NCBI GenBank assembly: GCA_026770575.1
Contig: MU657245.1
Span: 26,226 to 59,146 of the forward strand
Direction of reading: 5' to 3'
Length of the DNA stretch: 32,921 bases
Source: Pelagophyceae sp. CCMP2097
Lineage: Eukaryota > Sar > Pelagophyceae
The notes under the pieces: generated by a model
Told to the model about the DNA's origin: nothing
The model's database searches: none
Seen by the model: the letters and a program-made list of their open reading frames with translations, nothing else
In this document: positions 12,101-18,263 of the stretch, in pieces
Numbering within the stretch: the stretch's first letter is position 1
Layout of the letters: each line of letters opens with the position of its first letter
Position numbers and translations under genes: made by a program

Positions 12101-14091
12101 TGCACCAAAGCGGTTTGGGCCGACGGCACTGATACAAGGTCCCTGATTCGTCGCAACAACGTCGCCGTGACTCCGCTTCCAGTGACCATCAACTGCGACA
12201 CACAACCGGGATCCGCAATACAAAGTCGCCGCGGCCTCGTTGGCCCCTGCAAGCTCCGTTTATTCCGCCCCCGTTCCAAGAAACCAGTCACAGCGAGGGT
12301 TTCTGTGGCCTCTGTGGCAAGCATCCCCGTGGTGCGGCCCCTGATACGCCCCCGTCAGGACCCGAAATAGGACCCCTGATACGACGTCCGTGAACCTTTG
12401 CGAGGTCTACCGTGAGAAAGGTCGTGGAGAACACCCGTGGCAAGGTGGCCCCCGTGGCCCGGTCCCCGTGGCGAGGTTTATCAGACAAGGTGGCCTGTTC
12501 CACTACCCCCGCGACAAGGTGGCCTGTTCCAACAACCCCCGCGGCAAGGCCCCCCGTCAGAACAACGTCTCTCCGACAAGGTCTCTGCGTGCAAAGGTCC
12601 TCATCACGGTGCCCCGTCTGCCAAGAATCCCAAGGCAGGAAAACATGCCGCGGCGGGTCCCTGAGACAAGGGTGCCTGTGGCTCGAACCCGGCGGCAAGG
12701 ACCCGTCAGACACCGGTCCACCGATGCAAGGACCCGCCTTTCCGATTTCCCGCCCTTCCGAGGACCCTGCGACTCGAATCGCCCGTGGCACCTCCAACCC
12801 TTGTCTCGGAAACTCGAACCTCCAAGAATCCGCGAATCCGCGCTCTGTCGAATCCGCGACCCAATGTCGCCCCCTCGTCAAAGGCGCCAGTCTCAACCGC
12901 CTCGCACCGCCGTGCCTCTTCCAGGTCCTCGAATTCCCAAAAAGAAACTGGCGCTGACGCGTTTCTTTCGGCGCATCGTTTCGTCGCCCAAGAGTCGTTC
13001 AAGGACGCCGCGATGACCGGAAAGCCCAGTCATCCACAGCGTGATGCCCTTTTGCCCGACGGCTTGGAACCTTTTTTCGTTGGAAAGATGGCAGGCCTCC
13101 TGCGAAGCGCCCGCCGTCGCGGCAGCACATTCGATGATGTTCGGCGGCGTCGCCTACAGGGCGCTGCCGGACGAAGCACGGAATTCGGAAAAAGGCGGAA
13201 AAAGGCGACTTTCAAAAGAATCGGCAAATCAGGCGCACCGCGAGCCGCTCCGCGCGGTAAGCCCCGATATCAAAGTCCGCCGCCGCCGGCTTGGCCGCGA
13301 GCGCCGACCGCAGCGCCGCGTTCTCCGCGAACAAAGCCGCGAAGCTATTTTCGACGGCGTCGCCTAATTTCCAAAAGCCCAAGACCGCCGGCCAATCGTC
13401 GAACGCAAAAGAAGAAAACAGGCGCCGCAAACGCACGCCGAGTCCGACGCCGGCGCGGCGTGCGGCGAATCGGGCGGCGCGTGGGGCGCGGCGTACGGCG
13501 CCGAAGGTGCGGCGTACGGAGCCGCGTTGGGCGCGGAGTAAGGTGCCGTGTACGGGGCCGTGTAAGGCGCCGCACGAGGCGCCGAGTACGTAGACGCGTA
13601 CGGCGCCGCCGCCGACGCGGCAGCAGAGTACGTCGCCGGGTACGCCTAGAGACGGACTGCCGCGGACAAAAGTGCAAAATTTCAAAAGTGCACACGAGGG
13701 GTCTCGCAACGCAAACGCCAAAGCCGCCGCGCCTCCCTTCCGCGACCCGGCCCTCGCGGACGTCGGGACGCACCGCTCCACCGCGCAGCGTCGCCGGCGG
13801 CGCATCGGCGGCGGGCGCGGGCGCGGGCGTTGGCGCGGCGCCGCCTAAAAAAGTCGCCGCGTCCAAAAGTCGCCGTTTTCGAAATCGTCGTTCGCTGCGC
13901 ATTCGTCCATGCCCCCGCTGCCAGGACGCACTGGTGAGGAGCACGCCGGCGGCGATGACGACGAAGAGAAGTCCACCCCAGACGTACGGCCGCTTCATCA
14001 AAGGCGGCGTCGCCAACGGTCCGTTCGACTGCCCCGCCGCCGTCGAGCCGGACTCGTCCGTCGCGACCTTTGCGTAGTTGACTCCCGACAT
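1..14091 (-). CDS. Membrane-anchored trifunctional APS kinase - ATP sulfurylase - inorganic pyrophosphatase (23 exons seen, 3' end off window)
   Basis: The gene encodes the two sulfate-activation steps plus pyrophosphate removal: ATP sulfurylase makes APS and PPi, APS kinase makes PAPS, pyrophosphatase hydrolyses PPi. I joined 23 exons on the minus strand by family motifs and splice phase: 13932-14091, 13774-13844, 13437-13645, 13239-13344, 13018-13153, 11909-12026, 11581-11758, 11432-11533, 11302-11354, 9947-10211, 9630-9902, 9460-9580, 8240-8382, 6613-6753, 6489-6570, 6356-6437, 5550-5607, 5310-5504, 3563-3769, 3438-3499, 1663-1749, 1521-1580 and about 297-455. Every junction keeps the frame, giving about 1,021 residues before the window edge. 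The start ([14 protein letters not shown]) was chosen because it begins the compact N-terminus; an in-frame ATG at 14175 is possible. Fusions of these three enzymes are known from algae and other protists; the N-terminal anchor is inferred here. Confidence 0.93.
297..3769 (-). CDS. Exons 19-23: soluble family I inorganic pyrophosphatase module, C-terminus beyond the window
   Basis: The module hydrolyses PPi, pulling the ATP sulfurylase equilibrium toward APS. Exon 19 (3563-3769) contains [19 protein letters not shown] and SPWHDVPLQ. Exon 20 (3438-3499) has [12 protein letters not shown], exon 21 (1663-1749) [18 protein letters not shown] and RYY, exon 22 (1521-1580) [20 protein letters not shown], and exon 23 (about 297-455) [15 protein letters not shown] followed by [17 protein letters not shown]. 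The metal-binding Asp cluster (GDxDPxDV) and the second Asp motif (DEGETD) are present, so the catalytic core is intact as far as it can be seen. Exons 20 and 22 seem to end at GC rather than GT donors, and exon 23 probably does too; its end is therefore only known to about 5 nt. Positions 1-296 should be the next intron; about 60-80 residues of the family's usual length are missing. Confidence 0.9.
1125..1240. repeat. Degenerate TTTCGAA/GGGCCC motif repeats, intron 22
   Basis: The motifs TTTCAAAAGGGCCC, TTTCGAAACGGCCCTG and TTTCGAAGCGGTCCT alternate six to eight times. The rest of intron 22 (456-1520, 1,065 nt) has no recognisable gene; the open frames there on both strands are by-products of GC-rich sequence. 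Confidence 0.6.
1883..2668. repeat. 21-nt minisatellite, about 37 copies, intron 20 (unit GCTTGCAGTCACTGTTCGAGG)
   Basis: Copies vary at TCACT/CCACT/GCCCT and at GAGG/GGGG, with occasional indels. It lies inside the 1,688-nt intron 20 (1750-3437). Because 21 is a multiple of three, the array is open in several frames and produces long spurious ORFs such as 1719-2711 plus. It is not a CRISPR array: there are no spacers. Confidence 0.93.
3050..3150. repeat. Short GCGCCTTTCGAAA-type repeats, intron 20
   Basis: GCGCCTTTCGAAAAGGG occurs in tandem and CTTTCGAAAAGTCGCCGTTG is duplicated with a 33-nt period. It is a smaller repeat patch in the same intron as the 21-nt array, sharing the TTTCGAA core with other long introns of the gene. 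Confidence 0.65.
3563..10211 (-). CDS. Exons 10-19: ATP sulfurylase module
   Basis: Sulfate adenylyltransferase forms APS and PPi from ATP and sulfate. Exon 10 (9947-10211) has [18 protein letters not shown] and [20 protein letters not shown], exon 11 (9630-9902) [11 protein letters not shown] and YPNRKEEI, exon 12 (9460-9580) [20 protein letters not shown]. Exon 13 (8240-8382) carries the catalytic [10 protein letters not shown] (about residues 625-634). Exons 14-16 (6613-6753, 6489-6570, 6356-6437) give [36 protein letters not shown] and [13 protein letters not shown], including the GRD nucleotide-site motif. Exon 17 (5550-5607) has [14 protein letters not shown], exon 18 (5310-5504) [11 protein letters not shown] and [15 protein letters not shown], exon 19 (3563-3769) the end of the domain, [17 protein letters not shown], fused directly to the pyrophosphatase. 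The domain is complete. Introns 14 and 15 (42 and 51 nt) are multiples of three without stops, so an ORF caller would read through them. Confidence 0.94.
4009..4391. repeat. Three adjacent short tandem arrays, intron 18
   Basis: From 4009 to 4084 there are four copies of GTCGAGCCAAGCGCGCCCC (19-22 nt). From 4150 to 4215 there are five copies of a 13-nt unit CGGTCCGTTTCAA. From 4301 to 4391 there are about seven copies of a different 13-nt unit GACCGTCGAAACG. All sit in the 1,540-nt intron 18 (3770-5309). Confidence 0.85.
4490..4752. repeat. 15-nt minisatellite, about 17 copies, intron 18 (GCTGGAGGCAAGGCC / GCTGGACGCAACGTC)
   Basis: Two 15-nt variants alternate. The array reads as an apparent Gly/Ala/Lys repeat protein on the plus strand and Pro/Ala or Ser/Ala repeats on the minus strand, but it lies between two well-defined exons of the fusion gene, so it is intronic. 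A separate AAGGGCGTTGCC array of four 12-nt copies follows at 4971-5012. Confidence 0.92.
5608..6355 (-). other. Intron 16, probable GC-AG intron without a tandem array
   Basis: This is the only long intron (748 nt) where I see no tandem array. Its donor is read as GCGCAC after GACGACGACAT: this keeps phase and gives [12 protein letters not shown] across the junction, and no GT lies within a usable distance. The acceptor is GATGCAG at 5608-5614. Confidence 0.7.
7024..7680. repeat. 15-nt minisatellite, about 43 copies, intron 13 (GCCGTTGCATCAGGG)
   Basis: This is the largest array in the window. Units vary at TTGCATC/TTGCACC/TTACACC and GGGCC/GGACC/GGGGCC. It occupies almost half of the 1,486-nt intron 13 (6754-8239). 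Open frames across it (for example 6856-7686 plus) encode only the repeated GPLHQGRC pattern and have no other coding signal. Confidence 0.94.
8596..8685. repeat. 15-nt tandem repeat, about six copies, intron 12 (CCGGACTTTGTTCAA)
   Basis: Four copies are nearly perfect and are flanked by diverged ones. The same 1,077-nt intron 12 (8383-9459) also has a patch of GAAAAAGGTCCCTGC-like repeats at about 8960-9030 and CTTTTCGACTCGGT/GCGCCCTTTTCGAA repeats at 9290-9362. Confidence 0.85.
10751..11070. repeat. 15-nt minisatellite, about 21 copies, intron 9 (GGGGCCGTTGAAACA / GGGGCCGCCGAGGCA)
   Basis: Units carry either GCCGCC or GCCGTT and either GAGGCA, GAGACA or GAAACA; some copies have GAAAGG. It sits in the 1,090-nt intron 9 (10212-11301). 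The GGGCCGTTG core also appears in the intron 13 array, although the rest of the unit differs. Confidence 0.92.
11302..13153 (-). CDS. Exons 5-9: APS kinase module
   Basis: Adenylyl-sulfate kinase phosphorylates APS to PAPS with ATP. Exon 5 (13018-13153) ends with [12 protein letters not shown] and exon 6 (11909-12026) begins [13 protein letters not shown], so the intron interrupts the P-loop codon for Gly; joined, this is the family's GLSGSGKST. Exon 6 continues with the conserved [16 protein letters not shown] and exon 7 (11581-11758) with [14 protein letters not shown], then [15 protein letters not shown] and FMEVFMN. Exon 8 (11432-11533) has [17 protein letters not shown] and [10 protein letters not shown], the usual late APS kinase signature. 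Exon 9 (11302-11354) reads [18 protein letters not shown] and leads into the ATP sulfurylase. All key motifs are present, so the kinase is predicted to be active. Intron 5 (12027-13017) is 991 nt; introns 6-8 are 150, 47 and 77 nt. Confidence 0.93.
12400..12760. repeat. Degenerate CAAGGTGGCC/CCCCGTGGC repeats, intron 5
   Basis: Motifs such as GACAAGGTGGCCTGTTCCA, GCGACAAGGTGG and GCGGCAAGGCC recur at irregular spacing. They lie in the 991-nt intron 5 (12027-13017), which splits the APS kinase P-loop. Confidence 0.6.
13239..14091 (-). CDS. Exons 1-4 of the sulfate-activation gene: signal anchor and Pro/Ala/Tyr-rich linker
   Basis: Exon 1 (13932-14091) starts with about 31 polar residues, then [20 protein letters not shown], a single hydrophobic segment at residues 37-53. 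This looks like a type II signal anchor or an unusual targeting signal. Exon 2 (13774-13844) reads [19 protein letters not shown]. Exon 3 (13437-13645) is built of [22 protein letters not shown] repeats. Exon 4 (13239-13344) is Ala/Leu-rich, [19 protein letters not shown], probably helical. Donors are GTGCGT in exons 1-3 and GTGCGC in exon 4. The exon 4 acceptor was chosen at 13345 because it is the one that keeps phase with both neighbours; the nearer-looking acceptor at 13364 gives a stop. No known family; a stalk or a plastid or Golgi targeting region are both possible. Exon choice here is less certain than for the enzyme parts because nothing conserved constrains it. Confidence 0.68.
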
Positions 14092-14460
14092 GGCGAGCGC
14101 CCGGGACTGCAGAGCTCTCGCCGCGGCCGAAGGGGACTTTTGGCGTCGGGACGCGGGCGTCCAACGGACCTTCAATCCTTTGGCGATATTTACTTTAATC
14201 GATCAAACAGTGCGAGGGAGAAACAGGAGAGCGCGAAGAGAAGCGGCGGGCGGTGTCAGTCATCTAGCAGTGCCGGCCGTTAGGCCGCTGGACGTAAGGT
14301 CGATATCCACTTTCCATCAAAGTTGAACAGTGTAGGCGCGATGGGCAATGCCGGTCGTTTGGCCGTTGGACGAAAGGCCCCTGTCGGAAGACGTAGGCCT
14401 GCTGGCGCGCGGCGTATTGGAGCCGAGCCTGTGCGGCAAAGAAGCTGCTCGAATAGGGCC
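14092..14460. other. 5' flank of the sulfate-activation gene with a pair of direct repeats
   Basis: No gene is visible here. Two copies of a roughly 34-nt direct repeat (TGCCGGCCGTTAGGCCGCTG at 14273 and TGCCGGTCGTTTGGCCGTTG at 14348) are 75 nt apart. The promoter of the gene starting at 14091 should lie in this stretch, but I see no clear TATA box; the only AT-rich patch is GATATTTACTTTAATCGAT near 14184. Confidence 0.5.
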
Positions 14461-14512
14461 CCGCAGGGGCCGGGAGCCTACCACTATCTAAGCACTGTAT
14501 GGCGCGTGGCGC
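14461..14512 (+). repeat. Dispersed repeat, TACCACTATC family, copy 1
   Basis: The sequence from CCCCGCAGGGGCCGGGAG through CCTACCACTATCTAAGCACT recurs near 18,036, 19,105 and 32,085, and inverted at 18,263. The same family tail (GGCATGTCGCCGAAAA) is missing here, so this copy is truncated. Confidence 0.8.
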
Positions 14513-14828
14513 GGCTCGCAGACGGATTCGAGTTGCGTGAGCAGCGCGCGGGCGCGGCCGCGCATGGAGCCGACCCCCCACTCCCTGTAGTAGCGGTTGG
14601 AGAGTGCGGAGGCCGCGTCGTTGGAGTCGCGCGCGCCCATCTCCTTCCAGTGGCGGAGGGCGATGCGCTCGGCGATGACCTTGAGCATCGCGTGCACGTT
14701 GACGGGCGCCTCACCAAAGTCGCCGAAGACGAGGCCCTTGACGGGGTCGATCGAGCGGCGATACGGTGCGGCGTTCCTGCCGCGGCGCCGGTCGAAGGCG
14801 TGTGATAACTTCCAGCCTCGCGCTGGCG
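14488..14828 (-). pseudogene. Unidentified coding fragment, possibly from a mobile element
   Basis: The minus strand is open for about 110 residues with a natural composition: SIDPVKGLVFGDFGEAP, ALRHWKEMGARDSN and NRYYREWGVGSMRGRARALL. There is a stop just upstream of the open stretch (near 14830) and no good start. The frame stops within the dispersed TACCACTATC repeat. I do not recognise the family. The pattern reminds me of protein fragments in algal retroelements, but that is only an impression. It could also be an internal exon of a broken gene. Confidence 0.4.
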
Positions 14829-14879
14829 GCTACAAAGGCTCGCTCAGCAGACGGCCGTCCGCGCAGGCGCTAGCCTTTC

Positions 14880-15460
14880 AGCAGCTCGCCCTTTCGGTGC
14901 GGCGCTGCTGTTTTTCGATTTCGACGACGGCGTGCTCGCGACGATCGGCTCGGCCGATGCGCGCGTCACGCTCGTCAGCGGCACAGCGCGAGCAGCACGC
15001 CCACACGCCCTTTCGGCGATGCGTTGCTTTGTTTGACGGCTCATGCTCGTGACGTTCGGCGCGGCCAACGTGCGCTCGTCACGCTTTCAGCTCGCTCAGC
15101 GATACCGACGGCTGCTGCAGTCCGCGCTGACGCTCGCTCCACGGCAGCGCGACCTCACGGCCTGGCGCTGCTGTTCTTCAACGACTGCGTGCTCTCGACG
15201 TTCTGCACGGGCGACGCACGCGTCACGCTCGTCATCAGCTCGCTTTATGCGACCGACGGCCGCTGCCGTAGGCGCTGACGCTCGCTCCACGGCAGCGCGA
15301 CCTCACGGTGCGGCACTGCTTCTTATAGACTGCGGGATGCCGATGCTCGGCACAGCCGATGCGCGACGGCTGCCAGAGGTGCTGGCGCTTGATTTTCAGC
15401 CTCTCGTCCTATCAGTGCGGCGCTGCTGTTCTTCGACGACTGCGAGCTCACGACAACGGC
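14880..15460. repeat. Imperfect tandem repeats of a former coding unit
   Basis: Blocks starting GGCGCTGCTGTT(C/T)TTC recur at 14900, 15164 and 15420, and a 35-nt block beginning GCTGACGCTCGCTCCACGGC recurs at 15126 and 15274 (148 nt apart). In changing plus-strand frames the blocks read ALLFFDFDDGVLATIGSADA, ALLFFNDCVLSTFCTGDARV and ALLFFDDCELTT, with DARVTLV conserved in two of them. This looks like a decayed repeat protein. The frame is broken by stops and indels, so it is not an active gene as it stands. Confidence 0.5.
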
Positions 15461-15649
15461 ATGACAGAAGTCGATCGGCCGATGCTCGCACGCCTTCAGT
15501 CTCGTCGGGACACCAGGAGGCAGTCCAGCAATCCTCCGGGTGCGCACCGCACGCTGGCCAAGTAGCTGAGCCTCCGTGGCCGAGCGCAGGCACGTTGCTG
15601 GGACGAGGCACACCCTCGAAAGTCGTTGCAGGGTCCTCGTCATCCTCGT

Positions 15650-15716
15650 GTCCTTGGCCTTCGCTATCCAGAAGTCGATTTCCTGCTCTACAATTCCAAA
15701 TAACGCCTCCCCGGCC
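15650..15716 (+). repeat. Dispersed repeat, copy A (partner at 19,203-19,265, inverted)
   Basis: CCAGAAGTCGATTTCC and AAATAACGCCTCCCC, with a few intervening differences, occur here and in inverse orientation at 19,203-19,265. It is probably an end of a mobile element. Confidence 0.6.
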
Positions 15717-15774
15717 CTAGGAAAGTTCTCGAGTGACACAGTCCAACAAATCCTTGGGTTCGGGGGCCTTACCC

Positions 15775-15862
15775 GAACGTTCGGGAACGTCTATTCAAAT
15801 ATCCCAGCCGAACGTTTTTCAAATATCCGGCCGAACGTTTTTTCAAAAATCCTGGCCGAATC
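15775..15862. repeat. Short tandem repeat with CCGAACGTTTT motif
   Basis: Three to four diverged copies of a 26-29-nt unit containing TTCAAATATCC and GGCCGAACGTTTT lie upstream of the F-box-like gene. The 15,880-16,030 stretch that follows is extremely GC-rich, with three copies of AAGCCCGGCCCACGCCGCGC. It is probably the gene's 5' flank or UTR. Confidence 0.65.
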
Positions 15863-16063
15863 TTCGGTGTTCCAGAAACAAGGCCCCCCGCCTCGGCGCC
15901 CAGCCCCCGCGCCGCGCCCCGCGCGCCCGCACGCCGGCGCACGCCGCGCACGCCCGCCGCGCCGCGCCCAAGCCCGGCCCACGCCGCGCCCAAGCCCGGC
16001 CCACGCCGCGCCCAAGCCGCCCACTCAACCCAAGCCACCCGCGCCCCCACGCCGCCCGCGACG

Positions 16064-17824
16064 ATGCCCGACGCGCCGCGCCCTACGCCGCGCCCCCAAT
16101 CGCCAGCGTTGCAGCTGGGCATGCCGCCGGCGCTGTGGTTGCAAGTCCTGCAGCTCATCGGCCTCCCGCAAGACGTGGCATCTGCTCTGGCAGTCTGCCG
16201 CCAGACCCAAGCGCGTAGCTCTGGCAGTATTTGGGCCAAACTCGCCCAGACCGCAAGCGCGTCTCGTTTGGCGACGGCCATGCTGCGGGACCGGCGGTCG
16301 GGTTCGGAGAAGCGGAGCGGACCCGACTTTGGCAAGATTCGGTGCGGTATGAAAGCCCGCCCTCTGTTCAGAGCCCTCCACAAAGAGTTCTTGCTGCGCT
16401 ACGTCTTCCGCGACGATGCCAGCGGCCGCCTCTTCGTTGGGGGCGAGGAGGCGGTCCTGGAGTTGCAGCAACTGCAGAGGGCCGGTTTCCACTTGGATCT
16501 CCCTCCGGCAAAGGCCGATGAAGTGGCCGACGCCGCCGGGGACATGAACATTTGGGTCCTGTGCGAATACGCGGCGGAGCGGCGCGCGTTTACGCGGAAG
16601 ACGGCGGCGGACTTTCAGCAAACGTGCCTGGACGGCCTAGGGATCGTTTTAAAGCGGGTTTCGCACGAAACGACGCGCGCCGACTTGAAACCGGTCCAAC
16701 GCCAATTCGGTTCCGACCGATTCATCTCCGACGTCCAAGAGGTGGACGCGTGGAAGTTGGAGTATTCACTCTTTGGGGCGGTTCGTGCTTTGTCGTTCAT
16801 TGGGATCATACCGACGGAATTACGTCATAGAGGTGAACTCGTGCCCTTGCCCATCAGAGTCCTCCGAAAGTTCAAGGGCCCGAACAAGGTCGGCTTGGTC
16901 GTGGAAGCGTGGAGCGGGGCACGGGCCTTTCTTGACGCAAGGTCATCGGTGGACGACGCTTCTCCAGATGCTTCGCAGATTGCGCAAATGAGAGCCGCGC
17001 AACGGCGGAACCGTCAAAGACTCGCCGTTGCAGATCCGTTTGCGGGGTTTGACCAGCCGCCCTTGGAAAAGTGCGCGGTGCGGTACGCTGCTTTACCGAC
17101 GGGCGAGGCCCCCACACTCCGCACCAAGGCCGCGCCGACGCGCGCAGAGGCCGCGCCGACGCGCGACGGCAGGCCCGCGCTGACGCGCGACACCCGCAAG
17201 CTCGCGCCGACGCGCGACGCCACGCCCGCGCCGGCGTCGCGCCCCGCGCCGGCGTCGCGCCCCGCGCCGGCGTCGCGCCCCGCGCCGGCGTCGCGCCCCG
17301 CGCTGACGCGCGACGCCGGCAAGCTCGCGCCGACGCGCGACGCCGCCAAGGCCGCACCGACGCGCGACGGCAGGCCTGCGCTGACGCGCGACACCGGCAA
17401 GCTCGTGCCGACGCGCGCCGCCGTCGACAAGGCCGCGCCACCGACGGGCCGTGACCGCGCGCTGCGGGTGGGCAGCAAACCCGCCGCGCTTTCGGTGCGC
17501 GGCGCACCCCGTGCCGACCAACCCCGCGCCGCCACACCCGCCGCAAAGCAGTCGGGCAAGGCGGTCGTCATCAAAGCGCCGGCAGCCGCCGTCAAAGCAC
17601 CCGGGAAGCGCGCCAACGGCGACCCCGCTTCCGCGCCCGCCGCAAAGCAGTCGGGCAAGGCGGTCGGCGCCGCCGTCGTCAAACCGCCCGCGGCCGCCGT
17701 CAAGCCGCCCGGGAAGCGCGCCGCCAACGAATCCGCTTCCGCTTCCGCCGTCGCGTTCTGGCGCGGCCCTCGGTGGTTCCGCAGGCAGCCGCGCGCGAAA
17801 TCGCCGGTGCCGACGCGCATGTGA
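16064..17824 (+). CDS. F-box-like protein with basic, repeat-rich C-terminal tail
   Basis: The ORF encodes 586 residues in one exon. Residues 19-50 (GMPPALWLQVLQLIGLPQD then VASALAVCRQTQ) resemble an F-box: Leu-Pro start, alternating Leu and a VCR end. F-box proteins recruit substrates to SCF ubiquitin ligases; that role is inferred from this weak match. Residues 90-340 are a globular region without a family I recognise. From about residue 350 the protein turns into repeats: APTRDGRPALTRDTGKL-type units, four PAPASR hexads from an 18-nt tandem repeat, and AAKQSGKAVV/PAAAVKPPGKRA pairs, ending in a very basic tail. The first ATG after the GC-rich leader is used. The tail could bind nucleic acid or be disordered. 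Opposite-strand frames over this gene are shadows. Confidence 0.75.
   Translation: MPDAPRPTPRPQSPALQLGMPPALWLQVLQLIGLPQDVASALAVCRQTQARSSGSIWAKLAQTASASRLATAMLRDRRSGSEKRSGPDFGKIRCGMKARPLFRALHKEFLLRYVFRDDASGRLFVGGEEAVLELQQLQRAGFHLDLPPAKADEVADAAGDMNIWVLCEYAAERRAFTRKTAADFQQTCLDGLGIVLKRVSHETTRADLKPVQRQFGSDRFISDVQEVDAWKLEYSLFGAVRALSFIGIIPTELRHRGELVPLPIRVLRKFKGPNKVGLVVEAWSGARAFLDARSSVDDASPDASQIAQMRAAQRRNRQRLAVADPFAGFDQPPLEKCAVRYAALPTGEAPTLRTKAAPTRAEAAPTRDGRPALTRDTRKLAPTRDATPAPASRPAPASRPAPASRPAPASRPALTRDAGKLAPTRDAAKAAPTRDGRPALTRDTGKLVPTRAAVDKAAPPTGRDRALRVGSKPAALSVRGAPRADQPRAATPAAKQSGKAVVIKAPAAAVKAPGKRANGDPASAPAAKQSGKAVGAAVVKPPAAAVKPPGKRAANESASASAVAFWRGPRWFRRQPRAKSPVPTRM
17105..17740 (+). repeat. In-frame coding repeats in the F-box-like gene
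   Basis: GACGCGCGAC is reused about ten times; GCGCCGGCGTCGCGCCCC (18 nt, six codons) is repeated four times at about 17228-17301; GCCGCAAAGCAGTCGGGCAA is duplicated at 17538 and 17638. All periods are multiples of three, so repeat growth leaves the frame intact. Confidence 0.8.
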
Positions 17825-18035
17825 CCGCCGGGTCATTGGCAATTCGTCGGCCATAGTAATCACCGAGAGCATCTTCCCATTCTCCTCTCCTCTTCCCACG
17901 CCAAGGGACCCTCCAGAAGCCCATTGCAGGCGCCCTTGCGTGGTTCCCCTCGGTGGCGGCGCGCCCTTGGCGCCGGGGGCATAATTTTCGGGGTACTGCT
18001 GCAGTACCGGGTATAGGGCCCAGGTTCCGAGAGAG
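17825..18035. other. 3' flank of the F-box-like gene
   Basis: No ORF of interest. It ends in a copy of the dispersed-repeat leader (TATAGGGCCCAGGTTCCGAG, 18013) that runs into the fold-back element at 18,036. No clear polyadenylation signal can be named. Confidence 0.4.
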
Positions 18036-18263
18036 CCTACCACTATCACCGTGACTGTGGGGCAGGTCAGGTCGCCGAAAATGATCGCCGAAAAAATGGT
18101 GTCTAAATCGAATTCTGGCACGGTCCGAATTCCGGATCTCTCACGTGGGTGGGCGTTTCGGAATTCGTACCGTTTCAGAATTCGATTTCGACGACATTTT
18201 CAGCGATTATTTTCGGCGACCTCACCTGACTCGGAGCCCATACAGTGATTAGATAGTGGTAGG
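18036..18263. mobile_element. 228-bp fold-back element (MITE-like), TACCACTATC family
   Basis: The left arm (18036-18117) and right arm (18177-18263) are inverted copies: CCTACCACTATC, CAGGTCGCCGAAAAT and AAATCGAATTCTG occur in order from the left and, inverted, from the right. The centre is also self-complementary (CGGTCCGAATTCCGG against CGGAATTCGTACCG), so nearly the whole element can fold into one hairpin. There is no coding capacity. Single-arm copies of the same family lie elsewhere in the window. Confidence 0.85.

Noticed and set aside
13345..13366. Exon 4 starting at 13363 ([12 protein letters not shown])
   Set aside because: The protein looks natural, but joining exon 3 there gives a stop in the required phase; the acceptor at 13345 keeps phase on both sides.
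12785..14077. 430-residue plus-strand Arg-rich ORF
   Set aside because: It is the shadow of exons 1-5 of the minus-strand gene; Arg-rich composition is typical of the reverse frame of GC-rich coding DNA.
17093..18121. Minus-strand Ala/Arg-rich ORFs opposite the F-box-like gene
   Set aside because: Composition is that of an antisense frame of GC-rich codons, and the plus frame has the natural globular region.
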